The position numbers and the translations under genes were made by a program. Source: Bacteroidetes bacterium UBA1952 (GTDB taxonomy: Bacteria > Bacteroidota > Bacteroidia > Chitinophagales > Chitinophagaceae). From it: 23,245 nt of DNA. The notes beneath the pieces are model-generated. The model saw only the letters and a list, made by a program, of their open reading frames with translations. It was not told where the DNA came from and did no database searches. This document shows positions 10,401 through 17,772 of the stretch, one piece after another; position 1 is the first letter of the stretch; every line of letters starts with the position of its first letter. The DNA lies in NCBI GenBank assembly GCA_002336725.1, contig DDEO01000192.1, positions 1 to 23,245 on the forward strand, read 5' to 3'.

Positions 10401-13227
10401 TATGCCTGCCGATATCAAGGTGAAAATGCGGGCCAAATTTGGCACGGCCTACGACGCGCAGGGCCACTTTGAATATTTTGACATGGATGCGCTGGTGGAT
10501 TTGGGCAACACCGGCATTCCGGCATTCGGCCCCATTTCGCTTTATGGATTCGGCGGCGGCATGAGCATCAACGAGCAAATGATAATGAACAACACCCAGA
10601 TGGCCAACAGCCCGAAGGTGGACCCTGCCCGCCTCAGCGCCGAGGCGTTGCTGCAACCCATCGGCGGCATGACCTACCAGCCACAGCGCGGCGACTGGTC
10701 GCTGAAGGCAACCATTTTGTTTGGACTGGCGCAGCGAAACACACTGGATGCAGATGCCACCCTGTCGATAGGCGTTTCCCAAAACGGCGGCGTAACGGTA
10801 GGCATCGACGGCACTGTGCGCATTGTGGTAGAAGACCTCAGCGCACCGCTGAGCAGCCGCAACGATAAATCGCTGGGCTTTGCAACCTTCCGTGCCTTTT
10901 ATGAAAATGACATCTTTGACCTTACCGCTGCCGCAACGGTTGGCTTCCCTATGGGTTCGCGGGAGCTTATTGCCGTGCAGGGCGGACTGCATCTCAATGT
11001 CGGCGGCGGCGGATTTTTCCTGCACGTGGGGCGACCGCAATCGCCGGCTACCGTGGACTTACTGAAGCTAAACGGGAATTATCTGTTTCATGGCCAAACT
11101 TATTTTGAATGCGGAACCCACGAGATAGACCCCATGCCGCCGCCGCCCCAGTTTATCCTGGATATGGCCGGAAATGAAAAATACAAGATGCAGCCCCAGT
11201 CGGACCGCAGTTTCAACCCTGCACAATATGAAGGCATCATTCACGGCTCTATGGTTCGGTTTGGTTTCGACAGCCAGTTTCTGATTTTCTTTGGCAAGCT
11301 CACTGCCGGTATGGGCTACGATATTGCCTATCTGCGCCGCCTGGATGGGAGCAACTTTTGCGCCAACGGAGAGAGCCAGTGGTATGCCAAAGGGCGCGGC
11401 TATATCGGTGCGGGATTGGCCGTGGGTATAGATGTGGATTTATTTTTTGTAAGTGGCCGCTTTACTATTTTCGACGCTGCTGTGGGGGCAATCATAGAAG
11501 CCGGCTTGCCAAGCCCTACCTACTGCGAGGGAAAACTTTTTGGGCATTACAATATTCTGGACGGGCTGGTGAGCGGAAACTTCAATTTTCAATTTGTAGC
11601 CGGCGACAAGTGTAAGCCGCCAAAAGAAAGCAATCCTTTTGGGATGCCCATCATATCCGACTTTAAGCCCGCCCAAAACGATGTAGAAATAACAGAAGTG
11701 CCGCAAATAAATTTCAACCTGAATGTGGACAGCGTTTATGATTTGAAATTTCAAAACAGCGACGGCTCAGCCGCACCTACCCGCCGGTTTATGCTCAGCA
11801 AAAATCAAATCCTTATTGAACTTAAAAACAACCGCACCAATACGGTTTATCGCACCGCCAACTTTGTGAAAGGGAGCAGCAGCAAGCTATTGGAGCTGAA
11901 AATAGACAGCCTGCTACGCCCACGGGCAACTTACACCCTCAAGATAACAGCGAACCTGCTGGAAGCGGCCAATCTGGGAAACAACAACTTCTCGGCCACG
12001 TTTCGCCCGGCCATGCAAAACGGCAACCCCGTAACAGAGACAAGAGAATTTACCTTCACCACCAACGAGGGGCTTACAAAAGTGCCCAATGGAATGCTGG
12101 TGAACTCGGCCCCGCTGCACGGACATAGATCTTTCCCGTATGCAATGGGCGAAACCAATCATTATCTGCAATTTACGCAAGCACTCACGCTCAGCTATTT
12201 TAAATGGGGCGCAGACCGTTGGATGCGGCTGTTTGCTAAGGTGTATAAAAACGGCGAGACTGCCGGTCAGGAAGTGCCGGTTACGGTGGTGGGCAATCAA
12301 TGGCGCATCCCGAAGCAAAACCTGGAGCCGGCAACACAATACCGGGTAGATTTCTTGATTCAGAACGACCTGCTGGCAAACCGTCAGATGGCTCAAATTC
12401 AGGTTGTGAGGGGACTTACCAAAACCTGGGGCGACGGCAACAGCATTAAATCGACCAATCAGACGGTGCAAAACCTTTACAAAGAAGGCACCTATTTAGT
12501 TGCTTATTATGAATTTACGACCAGCACCTATCCGACCTATACCCAAAAGCTGGCAGACCTGGAAATAGATAAAATTATATTGAAAGGCGCTTATAACAAC
12601 AATGTTTTCGTAAAAAGCGCCCCTACGCAAAACGCCGCCGCATTCTTTAATGTAGCTATTTCTTCCGGAAACGGCGTGCTGACAAGATATACCATACGAA
12701 GCAAGCGAAACGAGATTTATTATACGGGCAAAGAAGCCTTTATGGTGGCCGACCTGCGCAGTTTCACCCCTGATGACATCTGGCGAAACGGCAAGACAAC
12801 GCCCAACAATACCGCCCTCATTACCACTTATCAGAACACCACTGCGGAAGCCACCGACTGGGCACAGGGCGGCCTGCGGGCAATGGGTGTGTGGCGGGCA
12901 GGCGGCAATCCAAACAGCATCCGCAACTTCATCTCGGAGTGTACCGGTGTGTCCGCCAACACCCTGGACGTGAATCTGGAAGGAACCGGCTGCAACACAC
13001 CGGCAGCCCTGTTTAATGGTACTTTCAAAACCATAAACCGGACTTATGAAGGCGGCAGCCCGATGGAAATCCCCCGACCTAACAACCTGCTGCTGAGGCT
13101 CAACTACACATGGCAGCAAATTTACAATCCCACTCCTTTCGGGGTTATTCTCAACGAAGACAACGAGAACAGTTGTACGCAAACACCCCGCACACCGGGC
13201 ATGAACCGCCTCAACAGGCTGTTTTAA
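7453..13227 (+). CDS. Giant secreted TANFOR-type surface protein (1924 residues)
   Basis: The ATG overlaps the preceding stop (ATGA, 7453-7456). Signal peptide: MKPLLRLLLAFWVAILLC, cut likely after ARA24. Residues about 27-170 resemble the Bacteroidota TANFOR domain (IAVLPPYQQSILDF at the front, LPEGNYRICLRAYD near 133-146). A Fn3-like module (about 172-293) and a Pro-rich linker (about 295-311) follow. The central thousand residues are beta-rich with many amphipathic strands and Gly-rich turns (VGGGGFFLHVG) and match nothing I can name. Near 1399-1541 lies an Ig-like module (YTLKITANLLEA), then a less clear tail ending GMNRLNRLF. No T9SS sorting domain is evident. Probably exposed at the surface or periplasmic, working with the co-transcribed barrel and Fn3 proteins; role unknown. 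Confidence 0.8.
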   Translation: MKPLLRLLLAFWVAILLCHPAARAQNTPVIINIAVLPPYQQSILDFQTHPERIALTLTNTSNTELNLQLGGSISNDGNIRIQTKPGKRGNQPVRLGALSTISLDGTTISQLLDFGDLDFIGISRADLERTGMLPEGNYRICLRAYDFRTMQPLSALNEPLGCSNIFPVESITPPVLLNPVSESTVPVLAGTQNVIINWTVPPGLVGRNNIQYVLRMVEVLGNRNPIDAMMSNSVTPFFETTTSIPVFVYNSTYPQLVLGRKYALMVTARDPSGNTVFRNGGSSAVSWFQYGTAAVAPPPAPDTPAAPAVPFVIQGGNCVAACKLVPPTGVNSNATVQVNDVLGIGKFSMTVLAVQAAGGKISGTGTIPVPLLNSGYIKLRVAFQDVVVNADKKIMSGKVNAIAKSGSPTLVPAADAPSVAPPNVAGVMSFLANNPAQKIADAAAGTVNSIGLEMPLGLDIGPFMFAVTQVVFTPEQAWFTTATKVDIPESAASDLVLAGTACFQDAQGLCGPMKLFLAQDLSVPAIGLNILKAGNDQQSGTFIVATKGSGGFSLDRFNVQARYTFPANTLVDAQTRSSLSAAFNMDIRQGWNNWIAAVKLPNFYVSGAQKFQFSMDTVYWDHSDVRNPAGIPAEFRQKQGNDVISTTATTWRGWYFPRVAIQMPQPIKAANNPQSTTTVQAKDMIYTGGAFSGNVSATSLLSIGDGSLAGWYASIDTLEFDFWKNTLSSSRMIGRMVLPPSGSDYAVSDNQLQYTCLLVNNDNRPMDFQFAIQPKENRDLAFKVWYMKLRLDGSSQISVRTKADSSGDLVAQANLNGVLGIDDKDQRIPGIVAVSMPDIEFTNLGISTEAPYVDTNMKIALKFNSPDKQVGGFTMTLKSSGMIFRPGAETKIGIGFTGGMHVVPKSVEKLGMVAEAKFGIYARIKPNLNGRFQWEGVGAEMSEISMAAGADLGPFKVKGALQFVNKDADPGRGSFFAGALEVVMPADIKVKMRAKFGTAYDAQGHFEYFDMDALVDLGNTGIPAFGPISLYGFGGGMSINEQMIMNNTQMANSPKVDPARLSAEALLQPIGGMTYQPQRGDWSLKATILFGLAQRNTLDADATLSIGVSQNGGVTVGIDGTVRIVVEDLSAPLSSRNDKSLGFATFRAFYENDIFDLTAAATVGFPMGSRELIAVQGGLHLNVGGGGFFLHVGRPQSPATVDLLKLNGNYLFHGQTYFECGTHEIDPMPPPPQFILDMAGNEKYKMQPQSDRSFNPAQYEGIIHGSMVRFGFDSQFLIFFGKLTAGMGYDIAYLRRLDGSNFCANGESQWYAKGRGYIGAGLAVGIDVDLFFVSGRFTIFDAAVGAIIEAGLPSPTYCEGKLFGHYNILDGLVSGNFNFQFVAGDKCKPPKESNPFGMPIISDFKPAQNDVEITEVPQINFNLNVDSVYDLKFQNSDGSAAPTRRFMLSKNQILIELKNNRTNTVYRTANFVKGSSSKLLELKIDSLLRPRATYTLKITANLLEAANLGNNNFSATFRPAMQNGNPVTETREFTFTTNEGLTKVPNGMLVNSAPLHGHRSFPYAMGETNHYLQFTQALTLSYFKWGADRWMRLFAKVYKNGETAGQEVPVTVVGNQWRIPKQNLEPATQYRVDFLIQNDLLANRQMAQIQVVRGLTKTWGDGNSIKSTNQTVQNLYKEGTYLVAYYEFTTSTYPTYTQKLADLEIDKIILKGAYNNNVFVKSAPTQNAAAFFNVAISSGNGVLTRYTIRSKRNEIYYTGKEAFMVADLRSFTPDDIWRNGKTTPNNTALITTYQNTTAEATDWAQGGLRAMGVWRAGGNPNSIRNFISECTGVSANTLDVNLEGTGCNTPAALFNGTFKTINRTYEGGSPMEIPRPNNLLLRLNYTWQQIYNPTPFGVILNEDNENSCTQTPRTPGMNRLNRLF

Positions 13228-13277
13228 AAGCCCGCTGCGGTGCGCTGGTTTTCCTCCTTCAACAAGCACAAAAGAAC

Positions 13278-15287
13278 ATGAAAAAATACACGATTCTACT
13301 GGCGGCGCTCTTGTGCTTTCTGTCGGGTTTCGGACAGAGTAGCACAGGCATTCTTTCCGGAAAAATAATGGGCAATGCAAAGCCCTATACAAACCGTATC
13401 ACCCTGCGGTGGAACACCGACAACTATCAGCTTATGCAGATGCTGACACAAGAAGGATTGTGGATACAAAGGCAGACGATAGACACGGCCACGCGCCGCA
13501 AATCGGCCTGGACGGATGTGTGTATCGATACCGTGAGGGCCTGGAGCCTGGCGCGAATCGGAAGAGAATATGCCCCATCAGATACCATTATTGCCATTGT
13601 GGCGCAATGCCTTTATGGCAAAGGAAAGGCAGACAGCACGATTTCATTGATAGAGAAAGTGCAGCAATATCAATACGACCAACAAAACCGGCATTTAATT
13701 ATTTCGCTCTATGCCCTGCTGAATCCTAAAGCAGCTTTGATTAGCGGACTGGGTTTTGAAGACAGCCTGAAGGTAAACCCCTCGCAGGATTATCTCTACC
13801 GGATTATGCCTGCCAACCGGCATACAGGCTATCATCTGGATACCGGTTATATTTATGTGGTGGGCGACGACATCAACCGGCAGGAAAACGTGTGGTGGCT
13901 GTATGCACAGGGCCGCGATGGAGCCATCAGCCTGCAGTGGTCAACCCGCGACAATCATTTTACGGCCTATCATGTAGCACGCTCTACGGACGGCAAAAAT
14001 TTCACTCGCATTACCAAAAGGCCCTACCTGCCCGGAATTGACACCAACGACAATACCTATGTATATACCGATAGTGTTCCGAATTATCGCACCTATTACT
14101 ACCGGCTTATCGGGCTTAACAGCTTTGGCGAAGAAGTGGAATCCAAAGATATCGTGAGTGCTTCGGCAAAAGATTTAACGCCGCCGCAGGCCCCTTTTCT
14201 GGAAGGCAAACTCGAAGACGACAAGGCCGTTTTGAAATGGACGGCAAGTGCCGAAAAAGACCTGAAAGGCTATTATGTAGTGTGGGGGGCCGACCGCAAC
14301 CGTGCCGATAGCATGGCAACTCCGCAATTGCTGCTTCCCGGAAAAAATAATTTTACCTACACCTTCCCGCCTCACAATAAAGCGTCTTATTTCCGGATTA
14401 TTGCCCTTGATACGGCCAATAATTACAGCATCTCCAACTTTTCCTATATCGCGCAGCACGACCTTACGCCGCCCAAAGCACCGGAAGGACTGGAGGGTAC
14501 GATTGACTCTATGGGGAAAATAACGCTTCGGTGGCAATGGGACACAACAGACCAAATTAAGGGTTATAAAGTATTCATTGCCAATCAGGAAGACCACCGT
14601 TTTGCTGCCGTCTCCAATATCATCGCTCAGGATAGCTTTTCTTTCTCGACCACGCTAAACACCCTTAGCCCCAATCTTTTAGTCAAGATTGTAGCCGTAG
14701 ATCAAAACTTTAACCACAGCGAATATTCCCGAATGCTGGTATTAACGCGGCGGGATACCATCCCGCCCCCCGAGCCGGTATTTAACAACTATTTTATAAA
14801 CGGAAAAACCGTGGAACTAGCCTGGGGCGAAATCCAGGTTTACGACTTTGCCCATTATGTCATTTTGCGACGATTGCAAGACGAAAAAATATGGGCCGAT
14901 TTGGGCAAAACGACAAAGTCGTCTTTTAAAGACACGACGGCAAAAGAAAAAACAGCTTATGAATACAGCCTCCTCGCCGTTGACAAAAATGGCCTCAAAA
15001 GTACGCCTGCAACGCCGGTGGTCCTCACAACCGGCAGAGTTCCTAAACAGGAAACCATACGAATCCGTGTAGAACGAACAGCCGACGGCGCTTCTGTTAG
15101 CTGGAGTCCTTCTTTGTATGTCATAAACGCTGCCTGGCTCTATGCCGATTTTGGCGAGGGCCTCACCCTTTGTAAGGTGCTTCCGGATAAGCAATATCAG
15201 TTTGTAGATAAAGGCAAAAAAGCGAAAACTTATGCCATAAAGATGATTTATGAAGACGGCAGCGAGTCGGCTGTTTTTCAGGAATAG
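13278..15287 (+). CDS. Secreted fibronectin type III multidomain protein
   Basis: 669 residues from ATG 13278; the frame is open upstream, but this ATG gives a clean signal peptide (MKKYTILLAALLCFLSGFGQ). Residues about 20-190 form a region I do not recognise, rich in Trp, Gln and Tyr (ITLRWNTDNYQLMQML). At least four Fn3 modules follow, about 200-295, 297-395, 396-490 and 493-590, shown by repeated linkers (LTPPQAPFLEG, LTPPKAPEGLEG, TIPPPEPVF) and cores such as KGYYVVWGADRN, KGYKVFIANQ and YEYSLLAVDKNGLKS; a fifth, poorer one ends the protein. It starts 50 bp after the TANFOR gene and is the last gene of the operon. It is likely a periplasmic or surface partner of the TANFOR protein; no enzymatic motif is seen. 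Confidence 0.85.
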   Translation: MKKYTILLAALLCFLSGFGQSSTGILSGKIMGNAKPYTNRITLRWNTDNYQLMQMLTQEGLWIQRQTIDTATRRKSAWTDVCIDTVRAWSLARIGREYAPSDTIIAIVAQCLYGKGKADSTISLIEKVQQYQYDQQNRHLIISLYALLNPKAALISGLGFEDSLKVNPSQDYLYRIMPANRHTGYHLDTGYIYVVGDDINRQENVWWLYAQGRDGAISLQWSTRDNHFTAYHVARSTDGKNFTRITKRPYLPGIDTNDNTYVYTDSVPNYRTYYYRLIGLNSFGEEVESKDIVSASAKDLTPPQAPFLEGKLEDDKAVLKWTASAEKDLKGYYVVWGADRNRADSMATPQLLLPGKNNFTYTFPPHNKASYFRIIALDTANNYSISNFSYIAQHDLTPPKAPEGLEGTIDSMGKITLRWQWDTTDQIKGYKVFIANQEDHRFAAVSNIIAQDSFSFSTTLNTLSPNLLVKIVAVDQNFNHSEYSRMLVLTRRDTIPPPEPVFNNYFINGKTVELAWGEIQVYDFAHYVILRRLQDEKIWADLGKTTKSSFKDTTAKEKTAYEYSLLAVDKNGLKSTPATPVVLTTGRVPKQETIRIRVERTADGASVSWSPSLYVINAAWLYADFGEGLTLCKVLPDKQYQFVDKGKKAKTYAIKMIYEDGSESAVFQE

Positions 15288-15324
15288 CCACTCCTGCCAA
15301 CCCGGCAACCTTCTCAAAGAATCC

Positions 15325-15359
15325 CCCCCTTTCGATATGCGCGAAGGGGGTTTTCTTTT
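15325..15359 (+). terminator. Intrinsic terminator closing the envelope operon
   Basis: CCCCC at 15325-15329 and TTCG at 15331-15334 pair with CGAA at 15342-15345 and GGGGG at 15346-15350, with one bulged T and a 7-base loop. TTTTCTTTT follows. It lies between two convergent genes; the opposite strand has a more interrupted T-run, so it may also stop ccmB transcription. Confidence 0.75.
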
Positions 15360-15420
15360 GGAGGTCGCCCCTTGGGCCGCAGGCATTCCGGTATTTCTGC
15401 CGACAGGCAAAAACCAGTTT

Positions 15421-16071
15421 CTATTCCGTCCATAATACCGGAAACAACACCACGCCGAGCGCCAGCAGCAGCGCATCCAATCCGGCCAGCGAAGCCACCA
15501 GGCTCCACCAGCCCGGTGCCACGGTAGCCGAAAGCCCCGCGAGCGCCATTTTCCCCAAAATCATCAACACCGGCAACAGCAGCGGAAATCCCAAAATGGC
15601 CATCAGCGCAGCATTGCCGCCCGCCCGCGAGGCAATGGCCGACAAAAACGTGAAGACCAGCGACAGCGACAGGCTGCCCAATAAAGCAGTGAGCAAAAAC
15701 TCGAAAGGCCGATAGAGCGGCAAGCCCAGCAAGAGCGCAAAAAGACCTACGCTCACGGTCGTTACCAGCAGCTGAAGAACCAGCCCATAGACCAGCTTGG
15801 AAAGAAAATAAGCACGCGGCGGCACGAGCGTGGCATAATACCGAAACCGCGCCGCATTGTCGGCCAGAAAACTGCGGGCCGCCGCATTGACGGCGGCAAA
15901 GAGCTGCGACACCCAGAACAAGACATTCCAGACCGCAGCATCGGGCCTGCCGGCCATGGCATAGATGATGAAAACGGTGCTGCCTACATAGAGCAACACC
16001 CCAAAAAGCATATGCTTGTGCCGCCACTCGGCCATGAGGTCTTTGCGCAGCAGCGTGAAGAGAGCGTCCAC
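15421..16071 (-). CDS. ccmB: Heme exporter protein B (ABC transporter permease CcmB)
   Basis: 216 residues, inner-membrane permease of the CcmAB(C) system needed for maturation of c-type cytochromes. The N-terminal cytoplasmic stretch LLRKDLMAEWRHKHMLFGVLLY is characteristic, and about six hydrophobic segments follow, with FRYYATLVPPRAYFLSKL (the conserved cytoplasmic loop) near residues 90-110. Start is GTG at 16071-16069; no earlier in-frame start exists. A -7-like box (TACCTTCG, minus strand) lies only five bases upstream, so the message may be leaderless. ccmA and ccmC are not adjacent: the downstream neighbour is the convergent Fn3 gene and the upstream one a small antitoxin-like gene. 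Confidence 0.9.
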   Translation of the reverse strand: MDALFTLLRKDLMAEWRHKHMLFGVLLYVGSTVFIIYAMAGRPDAAVWNVLFWVSQLFAAVNAAARSFLADNAARFRYYATLVPPRAYFLSKLVYGLVLQLLVTTVSVGLFALLLGLPLYRPFEFLLTALLGSLSLSLVFTFLSAIASRAGGNAALMAILGFPLLLPVLMILGKMALAGLSATVAPGWWSLVASLAGLDALLLALGVVLFPVLWTE

Positions 16072-16076
16072 AGCGG

Positions 16077-16084
16077 CGAAGGTA
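16077..16084 (-). promoter_or_regulatory. Candidate -7 box for ccmB
   Basis: Minus-strand TACCTTCG differs by one base from TAnnTTTG and is the same 8-mer found before the purine nucleoside phosphorylase gene. TTTG occurs upstream but 24 bases away, wider than the usual 19-21. Confidence 0.35.
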
Positions 16085-16114
16085 GGAAAGTCGAAGGGCC
16101 GCGTAGGGCAAAGG

Positions 16115-16133
16115 ATGCTTTTTCAAAAAGCAT
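16115..16133. repeat. 19-bp perfect palindrome between the antitoxin-like gene and ccmB
   Basis: ATGCTTTTTCAAAAAGCAT is symmetric around a central C. As RNA it can form a weak hairpin ending the antitoxin-like message, but there is no following T-run; as DNA it could be an operator. The role is open. Confidence 0.5.
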
Positions 16134-16149
16134 ACTTATTTCCTGCGGA

Positions 16150-16425
16150 TTAAGAATTGGTGGAGGAGTGGTAAATCTGCGGTACCTTCTTCCTGGACGA
16201 ATGAGCCGCATTGTTATCTCTTACGGCTTTTACTTCTCTGGAAATTTCCTCCATAGTCATGCTGGAAAGCCCGTAATGTTCGGCAAGTTCTACTGCTCTG
16301 GCTAAGTTCTGGCGACTGAGTTCACGACTCACAATGTCCACAAGGTCGGAAAAAGGAAGCCGCTCAGCTTTCAGTCCAAACTTCTGATATTCAAGATCTG
16401 AAATGTCAATGCTGATAGTCCGCAT
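16150..16425 (-). CDS. Small antitoxin-like protein of unknown function
   Basis: 91 residues from ATG 16425. The sequence runs MRTISIDISDLEYQKFGL, a short beta-strand start like ribbon-helix-helix antitoxins, then helices with FSDLVDIVSRELSRQ and LAEHYGLSSMTMEEISREV, ending KAVRDN and a basic tail. From memory this pattern resembles small Bacteroidota and cyanobacterial proteins encoded beside PIN-type toxins; that assignment is inference. No toxin frame follows: the 78 bp downstream hold only a palindrome and then ccmB. The gene looks more AT-rich than its neighbours by eye, which would suit recent transfer. Cytosolic; it could instead be an unrelated small DNA-binding protein. Confidence 0.65.
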   Translation of the reverse strand: MRTISIDISDLEYQKFGLKAERLPFSDLVDIVSRELSRQNLARAVELAEHYGLSSMTMEEISREVKAVRDNNAAHSSRKKVPQIYHSSTNS

Positions 16426-16537
16426 ACTCCAGTATTTATAAGCCCGAAGTTACAAAATTTATTCGCTAAAAGGCGTTTGCTACGCCAGCCAAACAAACAC
16501 TCTTTACTTTAAAAAGGTTTTAAAATATCGGACAAGG

Positions 16538-16569
16538 TTTTTCACCCCCGGCCAAAATCCGTAATTTTA
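16538..16569 (+). promoter_or_regulatory. Candidate promoter of the C1B peptidase gene
   Basis: TTTT at 16538-16541 and TAATTTTA at 16562-16569 are 20 bases apart, the right spacing for the Bacteroidota TTTG / TAnnTTTG pair, but each lacks the final G. The box ends 24 bases before the ATG. Confidence 0.3.
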
Positions 16570-16593
16570 AGCCCTTTGTTATCCTTTCCATTT

Positions 16594-17772
16594 ATGAAGA
16601 AATACGCACTCGCCGCCCTGCTGGCAGCGCCTTTCGTTGCGCCCGCGCAAGACAATCTGATCAAAAAAATAGAAGCCAACAAGACCGAGGACACTGGCCG
16701 CAAATGGCATTTTACGCCGGTCATTGACCTGACAACCACAGCGGTAAAAAACCAAGGCTCCTCAGGCACTTGCTGGAGCTATAGCGGCAATTCGTTTCTG
16801 GAAAGCGAGATGATTAAGGCGGGGCGGCAACCGGTGGAAATATCCCAGATATACACCGCCCGCAAATCCTACGAAGACAAGGCCGACCGCTATGTGCGCC
16901 TGCACGGAAACCTGGGCTGGGGCGACGGCGGCGCAGCGCATGATGTCATTAATATGTATCGCAAATATGGCGCGGTGCCGCAAAGTGCTTATACCGGCCT
17001 GCAATATGGCACGTCTAAAAACAAATTTGGCGAGATGCAGGCTGCCCTCAAAGGAATGCTCGACGGCGTGGTGAAAAACCCGAACGGCAAGCTGACACCC
17101 GTCTGGAAACAGGCATTTACCGCCGTAATCGACACCTATCTGGGCGCCGACCCGAAAGACTTTACCTGGAATGGCAAGAAATACACGCCGCAGAGCTTTG
17201 CCAAAGAAGTGGTGGGCCTCAATGCCGACGACTATGTAGAGGTTTCTTCCTTTACCGATGCGCCGTACTATACCCAGACCGAACTGCTCGTGCCCGACAA
17301 CTGGAGCAACGACAAAATCTATAACGTGAAGATGCAGGACCTCACCGGCATCATCGACAACGCGCTGAAAAACGGCTACTCGGTGGTGTGGGCGACCGAC
17401 GTGAGCGAGAAATATTTCTCCTGGAAAAACGGCGTTGCATTTGTGCCGGAAAAAGACTGGGAAGATATGGAAGAAGCCGAGCAAAAGGCGCTTTTCAACG
17501 GCCCCCAGAAAGAACGCGTCTTAACACCGGAAATGCGCCAGATGGCCTTCGATAATTACAGCACTACCGACGACCACGGGATGCACATCGTAGGCATCTC
17601 CAAAGACCAAAACGGGCAGGAATACTATAAGGTGAAAAACTCCTGGGGCGATAAGAACGACAATAAAGGTTATATCTACGTCTCGAAACCCTACGTGCAA
17701 TACAAAACCACGGCGCTACTGCTGAATAAAGCCGGCATCCCGAAAGAAATGCGCAAAAGCATGGGGATATAA
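16594..17772 (+). CDS. Secreted C1B cysteine peptidase (bleomycin hydrolase / aminopeptidase C family)
   Basis: 392 residues from ATG 16594. A signal peptide (MKKYALAALLAAPFVAPAQ, cut near residue 18) sends it to the periplasm or beyond, unlike cytosolic PepC or eukaryotic bleomycin hydrolase. The papain-type active site is complete: Gln 54 and Cys 60 in NQGSSGTCWSY, His 331 in DDHGMHIVG, and Asn 349 in VKNSWG. An insertion between Cys and His domains (about 100-260) includes the KxYTPQSF region seen in the C1B family. It should act as a thiol aminopeptidase or endopeptidase on extracytoplasmic peptides. It may be co-transcribed with the next gene, but a 198-bp repeat array lies between them. 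Confidence 0.92.
   Translation: MKKYALAALLAAPFVAPAQDNLIKKIEANKTEDTGRKWHFTPVIDLTTTAVKNQGSSGTCWSYSGNSFLESEMIKAGRQPVEISQIYTARKSYEDKADRYVRLHGNLGWGDGGAAHDVINMYRKYGAVPQSAYTGLQYGTSKNKFGEMQAALKGMLDGVVKNPNGKLTPVWKQAFTAVIDTYLGADPKDFTWNGKKYTPQSFAKEVVGLNADDYVEVSSFTDAPYYTQTELLVPDNWSNDKIYNVKMQDLTGIIDNALKNGYSVVWATDVSEKYFSWKNGVAFVPEKDWEDMEEAEQKALFNGPQKERVLTPEMRQMAFDNYSTTDDHGMHIVGISKDQNGQEYYKVKNSWGDKNDNKGYIYVSKPYVQYKTTALLLNKAGIPKEMRKSMGI

Noticed and set aside
12496..13392. 298-residue minus-strand open frame across the TANFOR/Fn3 junction
   Set aside because: It is antisense to two coding regions and its translation matches no family I know.
3554..15287. Polysaccharide utilisation locus (SusC/SusD pair)
   Set aside because: The barrel lacks a plug domain and TonB box, no SusD-like lipoprotein or glycoside hydrolase is present.
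16072..16149. Toxin gene remnant after the antitoxin-like gene
   Set aside because: All frames in the 78 bp were read; none shows a PIN-like start or other toxin motif.
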